From CAYJNO01 sp964371715 (GTDB lineage: Bacteria > Bacillota_I > Bacilli_A > Erysipelotrichales > Erysipelotrichaceae), in contig CAYJNO010000013.1 in NCBI GenBank assembly GCA_964371715.1, positions 1-51,920 of the forward strand: a DNA stretch of 51,920 bases, written 5' to 3'. Made by a program: the position numbers and the translations under genes. The notes below the pieces were generated by a model that did no database searches, was not told the DNA's origin, and worked only from the letters and a program-made list of their open reading frames with translations. This document shows, piece after piece, positions 8,873-17,356 of the stretch (the stretch's first letter is position 1; each line of letters begins with the position of its first letter).

Positions 8873-11007
8873 AATTCTACTTGCAATAAACTATTTTCAT
8901 CAATTGTGGTATTTTCAGGTATTGATTGTGTTACTACAACCCCCTCACCTGAAATCAATGTAGGAACGCCTGTAATCGCCCAAAACTCACTAACATCCTT
9001 CCTTGACCACCCTGTCATATCAGGCATCACCATATTTTCTTTATCCGTTAATAAAAATACGCGTTGATTTGTAACTAAACTATGTTCAGGTAATGGCCAT
9101 TGTTCAATTATCGTATTTTTATTACCTATTATCTCAATATTAGTTGTTTTTCCATCTAATTTTTTTATTGCATAATCTACAGTATTATTTGTGAAATCAT
9201 ACATTTCATATTCTTCAATATTAATATACTCTGTATTAGAATTATTAATATTAATTGTATTATACATCGCTACATTTCTAATAATATTTTGAACTGGTGA
9301 TGTATAGTAATGAAGATTAATTGTATATTCTGATTCAAATGCATAATATATCAAGTATTTTGGATCATCTGCTGGTAATCCAATTAATATTGATGATAAA
9401 ACTAATGAATCACTGTATCCACCATCTTCTGCTACTTGTGAAGTACCCGTTTTTGCAACAATCTCAATTTCAGGAATTGCATAAAATCTTGCAGTCCCTA
9501 TTTCGTCATATACTACCCCATACATCAATTCTTGTACTGCTTTAGCAGCTTCAGGTGAAATAATTTGTTCTCCTTTTGTTGTTGTAGCTTGATATAAAAT
9601 ATCATTTGTTTCACTATCCTTAATACTATCAACATAATATGGTTTAATAATTGTTCCATCACCTAAAATTGCACTATAAGCTTGTAATTGTTGTAGCATT
9701 GTAGTAGCTGAACCTTGCCCATAGCTTAATGCCAATTTATCAAAAGGCCATGTATAGTTTTTTGTACCTTCAACTTCAGGTATTCGGTCAGTATCTACAT
9801 TTTCAAAAAAACCAAATCCATCTATATAATCCTCAAAAATAGTAGGTGTAATTACTTCTGTAATTAGCGTTGCTGTTGCAACATTAGAAGATAAATATAA
9901 ACCTTCATTTAAAGATATATTTCCAAACACTTGTTTTCTTGAGTTATTTATACACGCAATAGCATCACTTCCATATGTTCTTTCAGGTGTATAACCATTT
10001 GCCACAAAACAAAATGGTTCTGAGTTATATAGTTGCTCTCCATTGTATGCACCCTCATTTATTGCTGCAGCGTAAGTAATTACTTTTACAACACTTCCTG
10101 CTTCATATGCATATTGTGAACCATAATTATTATAGTCATTTATTTCTTTGACATTAGGGTCAAAACTTGGATATTGTCCCCAAGCAAGAATTTCACCTGT
10201 ATCAACATCCATTACACTTCCCCATATTTTTGATGCACCATGTATATCAACAGTTTCTATAAAAGCATTTTCTAGTGATTCTTGAATACCTTTATTTAAT
10301 GTCAAATATATATCATCACCGTGTTTTGGTTCAATAATTTCTTCATACATTCCAGGTAATACAATACCATTTTTATCTGATTGATAAGTTCTAAGCCCAT
10401 CAATTCCTGTCATTTCTTCATTATGTGTTAACTCTAACCCCATCATCCCAACTGGATTACCATTTTCATCCCCAGATGCAAAACCTATTAGATTAGATGC
10501 AAAAGTATTAAATGGATAATATCTTTCAACAGATTCATTAAATTCTACACCATTTAATTCATACTCTTCAATTAATTCTTTTTGTTCTATTGTAATATTA
10601 CGTCCATATGTTCCAAGTTCTGTTTGGTAAACATCTTTACTAAGTAAATCACTATAGTAACCAACTTCACCACCTAAAATCTCACTGAAAACTTGTGCTG
10701 TCTTTGCGATATCATCGACATATGCTACTTGACCTTCAGGTGCAGGTCTTGATTCATCTAAAATGCAAACAATATTATAGGTCGTTATATTTTGTGCAAT
10801 TATTTCACCATTATTATCGTATATTGTACCACGATTTGCTTTTAGGACTTCTGTTTGAATATTAGCATCATTGATATATGGTTCTAATGATGTTTGTGAA
10901 TTAATATGAACCTTAGAAAAACTAACAATAAATGCATTTATTGTTAGTATAATAAATATTAAATAAACTGCTGCTTGTACAACTTTAACCCATGATATTC
11001 TTTTCAT
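8866..11007 (-). CDS. pbpB: Class B penicillin-binding protein with PASTA domain (division transpeptidase)
   Basis: A 713-residue class B PBP, the septal peptidoglycan transpeptidase that works with FtsW and the FtsL-type protein encoded just upstream. One N-terminal membrane anchor (residues 10-30) is followed by a dimerisation domain starting with NRGTIYDNNGEIIA around 58-71. The transpeptidase domain has the active-site SVVK (305-308), SSN (373-375) and KTGT (519-522). A single PASTA domain lies at about 655-713. The ATG immediately follows the ftsL stop. A slightly divergent YEAGSVVK replaces the usual YEPGSTFK, but the catalytic Ser and Lys are intact. Confidence 0.94.
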   Translation of the reverse strand: MKRISWVKVVQAAVYLIFIILTINAFIVSFSKVHINSQTSLEPYINDANIQTEVLKANRGTIYDNNGEIIAQNITTYNIVCILDESRPAPEGQVAYVDDIAKTAQVFSEILGGEVGYYSDLLSKDVYQTELGTYGRNITIEQKELIEEYELNGVEFNESVERYYPFNTFASNLIGFASGDENGNPVGMMGLELTHNEEMTGIDGLRTYQSDKNGIVLPGMYEEIIEPKHGDDIYLTLNKGIQESLENAFIETVDIHGASKIWGSVMDVDTGEILAWGQYPSFDPNVKEINDYNNYGSQYAYEAGSVVKVITYAAAINEGAYNGEQLYNSEPFCFVANGYTPERTYGSDAIACINNSRKQVFGNISLNEGLYLSSNVATATLITEVITPTIFEDYIDGFGFFENVDTDRIPEVEGTKNYTWPFDKLALSYGQGSATTMLQQLQAYSAILGDGTIIKPYYVDSIKDSETNDILYQATTTKGEQIISPEAAKAVQELMYGVVYDEIGTARFYAIPEIEIVAKTGTSQVAEDGGYSDSLVLSSILIGLPADDPKYLIYYAFESEYTINLHYYTSPVQNIIRNVAMYNTININNSNTEYINIEEYEMYDFTNNTVDYAIKKLDGKTTNIEIIGNKNTIIEQWPLPEHSLVTNQRVFLLTDKENMVMPDMTGWSRKDVSEFWAITGVPTLISGEGVVVTQSIPENTTIDENSLLQVELE

Positions 11008-11307
11008 TTATTCCTCATTTACATACGAAACTATATTAGATCCATCTAATACTAACCCAGCTTCACCTGCAATGTCAAGAACACGATCTTTTGAACTTAA
11101 ACCTTGAATTGCTAACGTTAATGAATCGTTTGTTTCAGTTGCATTTGCAATTGCTATTTTTGTTGAATGTATTTGCGTACTAAGATCATTATTATATGCT
11201 TGTAAGAATAAACTTGAAGAAATTGATGCAATTACTGAAACAAAAAATAAAAATGCACTCAATTTTTGAAAGTTTAATCTACGTCTTCTTCTTCTTTTCA
11301 CTGTCAT
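11008..11307 (-). CDS. ftsL: FtsL-like cell division protein
   Basis: A 99-residue bitopic protein: a basic N-terminus with six consecutive arginines after VK, one membrane segment (about residues 17-35) and an extracytoplasmic stretch with heptad-like spacing. It matches FtsL in size, topology and position between rsmH and pbpB. FtsL sequences are poorly conserved, so the call rests on synteny. Its ATG overlaps the rsmH TGA (ATGA), indicating coupling. Confidence 0.82.
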   Translation of the reverse strand: MTVKRRRRRRLNFQKLSAFLFFVSVIASISSSLFLQAYNNDLSTQIHSTKIAIANATETNDSLTLAIQGLSSKDRVLDIAGEAGLVLDGSNIVSYVNEE

Positions 11308-12239
11308 AATTTATCCCTCTTTATTCCTCTAAGTTTAGCTGATGTTGATCTTTTATTTTCATTAAGCTCTTCATCACTTGGTAATATTACTTTTTTTGTT
11401 ATTAAACTATAATCTGGTTTTTCTATGTCTACTGCTTTTATCGGTATATGTTTATCAATTTTTTCAACACTTGCTAATTCTTTAAAATAATCTTTAACTA
11501 TTCTATCCTCTAAAGAATGAAATGTTATGATCATCATTATTCCATCAAGATTTAACATTTTAGTAGCATCTTCTAGCACTTTTTCAAGCGAAGCTAATTC
11601 TTTGTTAACTTCAATTCTTAATGCTTGAAACGTTTGTTTTGCAGGGTGTCCCTTTTTTGATAATATTTTTGCTGGTAAACTACTTTTTATAATGTCCACT
11701 AATTCAAATGTTGTTGTAATTGGTTTAAGTTCTCGATTTTTTTCAATTCCTCTTGCTATTAGCTTGGCATTTTTTTCTTCACCATATTTATACAGAATTC
11801 TCATTAAATCATTAAACTCATATTCATTTACAATATTGTATGCACTAAATTCTTGTTCAATGTTCATACGCATATCTAATTTAGCATCGAATCGATAACT
11901 AAACCCTCTTGTAGGATCATCAAATTGTGGTGATGATACACCTAAATCTAAGATCATTCCATCAATTGTATGTACATTTAATTCATTTAACTTTTCTTTT
12001 ATATTGGCATAATTACTATGAATAAATGTTATTTTATCTAGATAAGGTTTTAATCTTTCTTTTGATTCAGCAATTGCAGTTAAATCTAAATCAAAAGCAT
12101 ATAAATGACCATTTTTTAATTTCTGTAGAATAGCCTCACTATGACCGCCTCTACCTAAAGTACCGTCTACATAAATACCATCTTCTTTAACATTAAGTAG
12201 ACTAATACTTTCCTCTAAAAGTACACTATAATGTTTCAT
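11304..12239 (-). CDS. rsmH: 16S rRNA (cytosine-1402-N4) methyltransferase RsmH
   Basis: A 311-residue protein with the RsmH (MraW) signature. HYSVLLEESI is at the N-terminus, the SAM-binding DGTLGRGGHS at about 25-34, LDLGVSSPQFDD near 97-108, the RGFSYRFDAKLDMRM segment, and a C-terminal TFHSLEDRIVK. It methylates N4 of C1402 in 16S rRNA. Start and stop overlap mraZ (TAATG) and ftsL (ATGA), placing it in the dcw operon. Confidence 0.96.
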   Translation of the reverse strand: MKHYSVLLEESISLLNVKEDGIYVDGTLGRGGHSEAILQKLKNGHLYAFDLDLTAIAESKERLKPYLDKITFIHSNYANIKEKLNELNVHTIDGMILDLGVSSPQFDDPTRGFSYRFDAKLDMRMNIEQEFSAYNIVNEYEFNDLMRILYKYGEEKNAKLIARGIEKNRELKPITTTFELVDIIKSSLPAKILSKKGHPAKQTFQALRIEVNKELASLEKVLEDATKMLNLDGIMMIITFHSLEDRIVKDYFKELASVEKIDKHIPIKAVDIEKPDYSLITKKVILPSDEELNENKRSTSAKLRGIKRDKL

Positions 12240-12670
12240 TAGAAGCTAAAATCTCCTAAACTTTCTGCAATATTTTCAAATGATTCATTTGCCTTATTCA
12301 TATAACTCTCCCACTTATTATTAGACCATATCTCAATATGATCTCCATTCCCTATAATTACACATTCTTTTTCAATATTAAACTCTTTAACTAAAATTGA
12401 AGGAAGTTGTACCCTACCATTTTTATCTACTTCACATTCACTTGCTCCTGATGTTAAAAAACGAATGAACATTCTTGTTTCAGCTTTTGAATTTGGTAGT
12501 TTTTTAATGTTATCCATTACAGTATTCCATTGTTCATGAGTGTATACAGTTAAGCATCCATCTAGACCTCTTGTAACAATAAAAGATATTCCTAAAATTT
12601 CACGAAATTTTGCAGGAATAATAATTCTGTTTTTAGTATCTAGATTATGATGATATTCACCATAGAACAA
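12239..12670 (-). CDS. mraZ: Transcriptional regulator MraZ, TTG start
   Basis: A 143-residue MraZ with two SpoVT/AbrB-like halves: FYGEYHHNLDTKNRIIIPAKFR at the N-terminus (residues 2-23) and a second copy around CEVDKNGRVQLPSILV. MraZ is the DNA-binding autoregulator of the dcw operon. The frame begins with TTG at 12670, aligning with the first residue of other MraZ proteins (MF-GEY-H). No in-frame ATG fits. GGTGAT just upstream acts as Shine-Dalgarno and lies next to the operator repeat closest to the gene. Confidence 0.95.
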   Translation of the reverse strand: MFYGEYHHNLDTKNRIIIPAKFREILGISFIVTRGLDGCLTVYTHEQWNTVMDNIKKLPNSKAETRMFIRFLTSGASECEVDKNGRVQLPSILVKEFNIEKECVIIGNGDHIEIWSNNKWESYMNKANESFENIAESLGDFSF

Positions 12671-12678
12671 TCAAATCA

Positions 12679-12720
12679 CCCACTTTCCACCACTTTCCAC
12701 CACTTTATACCACTATTATA
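12679..12720 (-). promoter_or_regulatory. MraZ operator: four direct repeats with 10-bp period
   Basis: On the minus strand AAAGTGG recurs three times at exact 10-bp spacing (complement CACTTT at 12681, 12691 and 12701), plus a fourth, diverged ATAGTGG at 12711. Published MraZ sites are short G-rich direct repeats with helical-turn spacing, and the Mollicutes motif is AAAGTG followed by T or G, so this is very likely the MraZ autoregulatory operator. The distal repeat overlaps the -10 element and the proximal one abuts the mraZ ribosome binding site. Confidence 0.9.
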
Positions 12721-12743
12721 TGTTTATTTTTAATGTTTGTAAA
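12715..12743 (-). promoter_or_regulatory. mraZ operon promoter
   Basis: On the minus strand TTTACA (12743-12738), a 17-bp spacer and TATAAT (12720-12715). Transcription should begin near 12708, inside the MraZ repeats, giving a leader of about 38 nt. The remaining bases up to 12857 are A+T-rich with nothing further recognised. Confidence 0.75.
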
Positions 12744-12857
12744 GGAAATTACACTATAATATAAAAAATTGATATATAAATATTGAATATGTGCACAATT
12801 TTTATAAAAATCTTTTTTACTACAGTTATAGCACTAAAAAATATGTGTTGAATTAAA

Positions 12858-12884
12858 TAAAAAAAGTTCAGATTACTCTGAACT
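12858..12884 (-). terminator. Second (distal) terminator after rpmF
   Basis: Stem GTTCAG / CTGAAC with a 6-nt loop, followed on the minus strand by an eight-T run. It lies directly downstream of the first rpmF terminator, giving a tandem pair. Confidence 0.8.
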
Positions 12885-12888
12885 TAGT

Positions 12889-12914
12889 AAAAAAAAGATA
12901 GCTATTCAGCTATC
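12889..12914 (-). terminator. First terminator after rpmF
   Basis: Stem GATAGCT / AGCTATC with loop ATTC and an eight-T tail on the minus strand, 6 bp past the rpmF stop codon. Confidence 0.85.
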
Positions 12915-12920
12915 AATGGT

Positions 12921-13067
12921 TTATTTTTGACCACATTCACAAATGTGATGCGTTCTTTTGTATTCTCCACAAGATGTACATTTTACAATGCTTGGTGCTT
13001 GTAATTTATAATGTGTTCTTCTTTTTGCCTTTCTTGTTTTAGAATTACGTCTTTGTTGTACTGCCAT
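12921..13067 (-). CDS. rpmF: 50S ribosomal protein L32
   Basis: A 48-residue ribosomal protein starting MAVQQRRNSKTRKAKRR, the typical L32 basic N-terminus, then a zinc ribbon with CTSC and CEC. One ligand position differs: the second knuckle is C-E-C rather than CxxC, and a nearby histidine pair (HH) could help bind metal. AAGGAGG sits in the 3' end of yceD and the ATG is 4 nt after the yceD stop. The yceD-rpmF pairing is standard in bacteria. Confidence 0.95.
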   Translation of the reverse strand: MAVQQRRNSKTRKAKRRTHYKLQAPSIVKCTSCGEYKRTHHICECGQK

Positions 13068-13071
13068 GTCT

Positions 13072-13584
13072 TTATTCCTCCTTATCGCTGAATTTAAATT
13101 CTTTTAATACTGCTAATCGTGGATCAAGTTTTTCTTCTTTACTCTTAGCATATTCTTCTTCGCTGGTAATTTTCCAACCATCTCCTTTTGGATAGTCAAT
13201 GATTCCCTCTTTGACAACCTTTAATGGAACTTCTTGCATAATAGTTTCAAACACTAATGGTCCGATATTTAATTCTTCACCTTTAATAGGGATTGCATCA
13301 TATTCATCAGCTCTTAAGAAACTAAATACTTCATCTACTTCGACATTAAATGGAACTTCCACTTCTTGAAGGGTTATAGCACAAGGGCAAACCATAATAC
13401 CACCTATATCAAATGAGACAGTTGCAATGTCTTGTTCAGCATTATAACTTATTACTCCATCAACAGCGATATCTTTCAAACCATTTATAAGCGAATTTGT
13501 AGCAAAGAGATTAGTTTTAAATATGGGGTTTTCAGAAAATTCAATATTCTTCTTTGTTAGCATTTCTTTTTTATGCCATTTCAT
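13072..13584 (-). CDS. yceD: YceD family protein (DUF177)
   Basis: A 170-residue acidic protein of the YceD/DUF177 family, almost always encoded just before rpmF. Typical features are the central VSFDIGGIMVCPCAITLQEV segment with CPC, the VDEVF acidic stretch, and a C-terminal DPRLAVLKEF. A GTG three codons upstream lies inside the ribosome binding site AGGTGA, so the ATG at 13584 is the start. A role in large-subunit RNA or L32 homeostasis is suggested for the family. Nothing here goes further. Confidence 0.9.
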   Translation of the reverse strand: MKWHKKEMLTKKNIEFSENPIFKTNLFATNSLINGLKDIAVDGVISYNAEQDIATVSFDIGGIMVCPCAITLQEVEVPFNVEVDEVFSFLRADEYDAIPIKGEELNIGPLVFETIMQEVPLKVVKEGIIDYPKGDGWKITSEEEYAKSKEEKLDPRLAVLKEFKFSDKEE

Positions 13585-13612
13585 TATTCTCACCTAATTT
13601 CTTACCTGTAAT

Positions 13613-13641
13613 ATAATATCAAATTATACCTTAAAATGCAA
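13613..13641 (-). promoter_or_regulatory. yceD-rpmF promoter
   Basis: On the minus strand TTGCAT (13641-13636), a 17-bp spacer and TATTAT (13618-13613), about 30 bp upstream of yceD and directly after pilT. Confidence 0.6.
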
Positions 13642-13650
13642 TAATTACAT

Positions 13651-14715
13651 TTAACTATTTAACTTTCTTGATAACAATTCAAAGTTTACAGCATGTAAAA
13701 GCGCATTTTCTTTACTAATGTTTCCATTTTTATATAATTCTAATAAACTATCATCCATTAATATCATCCCACTAGCTTTATTTGAAGAAATTGTATTATC
13801 AACTTGATGTAGCTTATTTTCTCTAATTTGGGTTCTAATTGCATTGTTCATTGTCATGATTTCAAATGCAGGAACCATTTTATTATCTTCTGATTCAATT
13901 AGTTGTTGCGAAACTACAGCCTGTAGAACCATTGATAATTGAACTCTTATTTGTTGTTGTTGTGATGGTGGGAAAACATCAATAATACGATTTATTGTTT
14001 CCGCAACACCAAGTGTATGTAAACTTGACAACACTAAATGTCCTGTTTCTGCTGCTGACAATGCAACTTGTATCGTTTCTAAATCACGCATCTCTCCAAT
14101 CAAAATAACATTAGGAGCTTCTCTTAATGAAGCTCTTAAAGCATTTAAATACGATGATGTATCTTGTGCAATTTCTCTTTGTGATATAACACTTTTTTTA
14201 TGTGAGTGAAGATATTCAATTGGATCTTCAATCGTAATAACATGAGCATTTCTTTCTTCATTAATTTTATTAATAACACATGCTAATGTTGTAGATTTAC
14301 CACTACCAGCAGAACCTGTAATTAATACTAACCCTTTTTTTAATTTAGAAAACTCTAAAATATTTTCTTTAATCCCAAATTCTTTAGGATCTGGTAATTC
14401 AAAATTAACAACTCTTAATACTGCTGCTTTTGAACTTCTTTGTAAATATGTATTTACTCTAAAACGTGCTAATTTGTTCAATGTAAAAGAAAAGTCATCT
14501 TCACCTTTATCAGTCAATGTTAAAATGCTTTTATTAGGTTTTAAATCATATATTTGTCTAATTAAATTCTCTGTGTCATCAGAACTTAATGAATTTTCAT
14601 CTATCCTTATTATCTGCCCCTTTATTTTGAAACATAAAGGTGCACCTGCAATAATAAATATATCAGAACATCCAAGATTAACTGCTTTTTCTAATATTTG
14701 CTCGATATTAAACAT
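13651..14715 (-). CDS. pilT: PilT-type retraction ATPase
   Basis: A 354-residue hexameric secretion ATPase of the PilT type. Walker A is GSAGSGKST (134-142), the Asp box TIEDPIEY (161-168), Walker B NVILIGEMRD (202-211) and the His box HLVLSSLHT (226-234). The PilT-specific AIRTQIRE signature (292-299) is present, which separates it from PilB/GspE extension ATPases. AGGAGG precedes the ATG. It is the last gene of a pilus-like locus that has no extension ATPase of its own in this window. Whether it drives retraction or is the sole motor is open. Confidence 0.92.
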   Translation of the reverse strand: MFNIEQILEKAVNLGCSDIFIIAGAPLCFKIKGQIIRIDENSLSSDDTENLIRQIYDLKPNKSILTLTDKGEDDFSFTLNKLARFRVNTYLQRSSKAAVLRVVNFELPDPKEFGIKENILEFSKLKKGLVLITGSAGSGKSTTLACVINKINEERNAHVITIEDPIEYLHSHKKSVISQREIAQDTSSYLNALRASLREAPNVILIGEMRDLETIQVALSAAETGHLVLSSLHTLGVAETINRIIDVFPPSQQQQIRVQLSMVLQAVVSQQLIESEDNKMVPAFEIMTMNNAIRTQIRENKLHQVDNTISSNKASGMILMDDSLLELYKNGNISKENALLHAVNFELLSRKLNS

Positions 14716-14728
14716 TTCATCCTCCTAT

Positions 14729-15157
14729 TTAGAATACAAAACCTGGTGTATCATAGTCTCCACCAAATTCAATAATTTGTTTCCAAGTAACAATATCTAT
14801 TGCATTTTCTTCTACATTATATAATAATTGAACTTTTAAATATGAATAATCATTTACAGTAATATTATATTCAATAATATTATCATTAATATTTAAGTTA
14901 TTATCACTTAAATAAGCTAAAACATCACCATTATTATCAATTAAATATTTTAGATCATTAACTATTAATATTGCTTCATTATCTGCTTCATAGTAAAGTT
15001 GTATTTGTTCATTGTATTTTTTTGCATTAGCTACATTAGCTCTAGCAGATACTAAAGTTAATAAAGCAAAAGTTGTTAGACATAATATAATAAATGTCAT
15101 CATTATCGGTGTACTCCCAACACCAAAGAACATAGATTTATCTTTTTTACTAGCCAT
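14729..15157 (-). CDS. Pilin-like protein of the PilT/PilC locus (fourth)
   Basis: A 142-residue protein with a short basic N-terminus, the segment FGVGSTPIMMTF leading into a membrane helix (about residues 11-38), then an extracytoplasmic part. It lacks the GFTLIE prepilin motif. Proteins of this look (GxSS-type helix ending in LVSARA) are ones I recall from clostridial loci containing pilT, pilC and DUF4860. That is memory, not a search. An upstream in-frame ATG exists, but GAGGAGG is spaced for the ATG at 15157, which overlaps the previous stop by 8 nt. Confidence 0.75.
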   Translation of the reverse strand: MASKKDKSMFFGVGSTPIMMTFIILCLTTFALLTLVSARANVANAKKYNEQIQLYYEADNEAILIVNDLKYLIDNNGDVLAYLSDNNLNINDNIIEYNITVNDYSYLKVQLLYNVEENAIDIVTWKQIIEFGGDYDTPGFVF

Positions 15158-15536
15158 CTTGTCCTCCTCTATAAACATTTGTTTCAATAGAAGTGATTAT
15201 CGATTTATCAATTGAATTAACTACTTCTATCTTATAAGTTACTTCATTATCAATAATATTCACAACATCAATCACAACATTATATCGATCATCATATGCG
15301 ATTACTTCCTTTTGACCAATTGCATCATCAATCATTATTTGATTATCTGCTCTAATTTCTTCAACATAAGATTGCATAATCATTGTTGCCATTGTAAGAT
15401 CTTGTGCATATTCATTATTATTTTTCGCAAAGATAAAAAGTTCAACACACATTATCGAGCAAAATGCAAAAAATAATGAGCTGATTAAAATTTCTAATAA
15501 AAAATTAAATGATCTTGATTTTTTTTGTACTTGCAT
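15150..15536 (-). CDS. Minor pilin-like protein of the PilT/PilC locus (third)
   Basis: A 128-residue protein: a basic N-terminus (KKSRSF) followed by one long hydrophobic helix (about residues 10-34) and a beta-rich C-terminal part. The sequence SRSFNFLLEIL places a glutamate about five residues into the helix, as in type IV pilins, but the consensus cleavage glycine is not visible. The architecture is that of a pseudopilin. GAGGTAATT lies upstream of the ATG. It sits between the DUF4860 gene and the fourth pilin-like gene with coding overlap downstream. Confidence 0.7.
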   Translation of the reverse strand: MQVQKKSRSFNFLLEILISSLFFAFCSIMCVELFIFAKNNNEYAQDLTMATMIMQSYVEEIRADNQIMIDDAIGQKEVIAYDDRYNVVIDVVNIIDNEVTYKIEVVNSIDKSIITSIETNVYRGGQDG

Positions 15537-15542
15537 AATTAA

Positions 15543-16001
15543 TTACCTCAAATTAAAGATAAATGTATGCTCTTTATCATCACTATTAGCAATACTAAAT
15601 TGTAAAACACCATTTTTATCTTCCATTTCAAAACTACTTATTTCTGTTATTTCATTTGCGTATTTTTTATCAAATGCTCCCACTTTAACGTATACTTCAT
15701 AAAGTTTACCTTCTTCATAGTATATATAAGTAGCATATTCATTATCACCAATATATTCTTTAATAACTAAAACATCACCACCATCAATATATTCAATACT
15801 GACATCCTCATTAACACTAGTTTGTGCAAGTTTATTTCCAATAAATGCTTGTGTAAGTCTTAATTCTTCTATTCCATTGTGGCTTTGTACTAATGAATTA
15901 TAACTATCTGCTCCAAATATTAGGATGATAAAGGACCCTAAGACAAATATTGTAAATAAAACTAACATAAATAAAACTTCTATTACATATGATTTGCGCA
16001 T
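15543..16001 (-). CDS. DUF4860-like pilus-locus protein
   Basis: A 152-residue protein with one N-terminal membrane helix (residues 8-29, VLFMLVLFTIFVLGSF) and a C-terminal domain. Features match what I know of DUF4860: RLTQAFIGNKL, then DVLVIKEYIGDNEYATYIYYEEGKLYE. DUF4860 genes occur in clostridial PilT/GspF loci and have no assigned function. The ATG overlaps the upstream stop as TAATG. It is probably an anchored subunit of the pilus-like machine. Confidence 0.72.
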   Translation of the reverse strand: MRKSYVIEVLFMLVLFTIFVLGSFIILIFGADSYNSLVQSHNGIEELRLTQAFIGNKLAQTSVNEDVSIEYIDGGDVLVIKEYIGDNEYATYIYYEEGKLYEVYVKVGAFDKKYANEITEISSFEMEDKNGVLQFSIANSDDKEHTFIFNLR

Positions 16002-16306
16002 TAGTTACCACCCTTTCTAAACACTTCTATTTCAGGTAATATATTTGATCCAATAGTTGCATAATAGATATTAAATTCCTTAAAATCAACTACTACTCCA
16101 TAATTATCAATTAAATAGTCTATATCTGCAGGATAAAAACCCTCAATACTATAACAGTGAACCGCAGCATCTTTTAGACTGCTTTCTAATCTTTCTACTT
16201 CAGTTGAATCAATGTCTTCTTCAACTTCATAAAACCCGATAATTACTGTTGATATTATTGATAAACTAAATATTAATGATAAAAATAATCCTTTGTTATT
16301 TTTCAC
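16001..16306 (-). CDS. Short pilin-like protein of the PilT/PilC locus (first), GTG start
   Basis: A 101-residue protein starting MKNNKGLFLSLIF with one helix (about residues 6-26), then a small domain containing AAVHCYSIEGFYPADIDYL. That pattern (short helix, a Cys-Tyr, a 'GxYP' turn) resembles the GspG-type major pseudopilin fold, where YP follows the first helix. The FTLIE processing site and Glu5 are absent. The start codon is GTG with GGGGTAA just upstream. The gene lies 5 nt after pilC. Confidence 0.72.
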   Translation of the reverse strand: MKNNKGLFLSLIFSLSIISTVIIGFYEVEEDIDSTEVERLESSLKDAAVHCYSIEGFYPADIDYLIDNYGVVVDFKEFNIYYATIGSNILPEIEVFRKGGN

Positions 16307-16310
16307 TTAA

Positions 16311-17348
16311 TTACCCCAAACTAGACATTATACTCATTAACGGAAGCATTACCGATAATAATATAAATCCTACAATAACTGATGAAATTGCAACTAAAGT
16401 AGGTTCTACTACATTTAAGAAAGTATTAATATTCGAGTTTACTTCATTTTCATACTCCAGTGAAATTTTTGACATTGTTTCTTCAACTCTACCTGCTTTT
16501 ACACCTATTGTTAACATTCTATTATATAAACTTTTAAAAATATTAGCTCTAATTAAAGCTTCATCAAACGATATTCCCTCATTTACTAAACTTTTAACTG
16601 TAGCAATTTTCTCTTTTACATTATTATTATTAATCATATTAGGAATAATATCCAATGAATCTTCAATAGCATATCCACTATTTACTAATAAACTGATTGC
16701 GAATGAGAATTGTGCTATAGCTAAATCATTACCTAATTTTTTTGTAAATGGTAATTTCCCCAAATTACTTAGTAATGAATGGTTATTTTTATTAAAGAAT
16801 ACTCTTGCAAATCCACCTGCAATTACTAAAATTAAGGCAATTAAGATATATAAACCATATTGACTTAAAATTTGTCCAAAGTTCATTAAAGTTAAAGCAA
16901 AACTTGATAGACCTGTACCTAAATCATTTAAAACATCTTGGAAGATTGGTAATACTTGAACAATCAAAATTATAATAACAATTAACATCATTAAAATTAA
17001 GATACTTGGATAAACAATTGCATCTTTTATTTTATTTTTTGTTTCATCCATTCTTTGGTAATACACTGCCAATTGGCTCATAACTTGAACCATATATCCA
17101 CTTTTTTCACCAACTTTTATCATATTTATGATATATTCATCAAAAATACCTGATGATTGTAATGCATCACTTAATAATATATTTAAATCTAATTCTTCTG
17201 CTATTCTTAAAAGCACGTCACGATATTCTTTATTCTCAACTTCTAAAGCAATTGCTCTTATTCCATCACTTTGCGAAATACCTGAATCTAATATCATTCC
17301 TAATTGTTCGCAAAACATGCTAGTTTCTTTTACTGATAATAATTTCAT
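16311..17348 (-). CDS. pilC: PilC/GspF inner membrane platform protein
   Basis: A 345-residue platform protein of the GspF family with the duplicated layout. The first cytoplasmic four-helix domain (residues 5-110) contains FCEQLGMILDSGI and MIKVGEKSG. Membrane helices lie near 115-135 and 165-185. The second copy (205-300) contains FSFAISLLVNSGY and LTIGVKAGRVEE, and a final helix is near 315-340. It couples the ATPase to pilin assembly. It follows the lipoprotein gene by 8 bp and is distinct from the comGB copy 2.7 kb away. Confidence 0.92.
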   Translation of the reverse strand: MKLLSVKETSMFCEQLGMILDSGISQSDGIRAIALEVENKEYRDVLLRIAEELDLNILLSDALQSSGIFDEYIINMIKVGEKSGYMVQVMSQLAVYYQRMDETKNKIKDAIVYPSILILMMLIVIIILIVQVLPIFQDVLNDLGTGLSSFALTLMNFGQILSQYGLYILIALILVIAGGFARVFFNKNNHSLLSNLGKLPFTKKLGNDLAIAQFSFAISLLVNSGYAIEDSLDIIPNMINNNNVKEKIATVKSLVNEGISFDEALIRANIFKSLYNRMLTIGVKAGRVEETMSKISLEYENEVNSNINTFLNVVEPTLVAISSVIVGFILLSVMLPLMSIMSSLG

Positions 17349-17356
17349 AAACCCTC

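Noticed and set aside
12679..12716. Short tandem repeats that could be read as a minisatellite or CRISPR remnant
   Set aside because: The 10-bp period, G-rich motif and position before mraZ fit the MraZ operator. There are no spacers.
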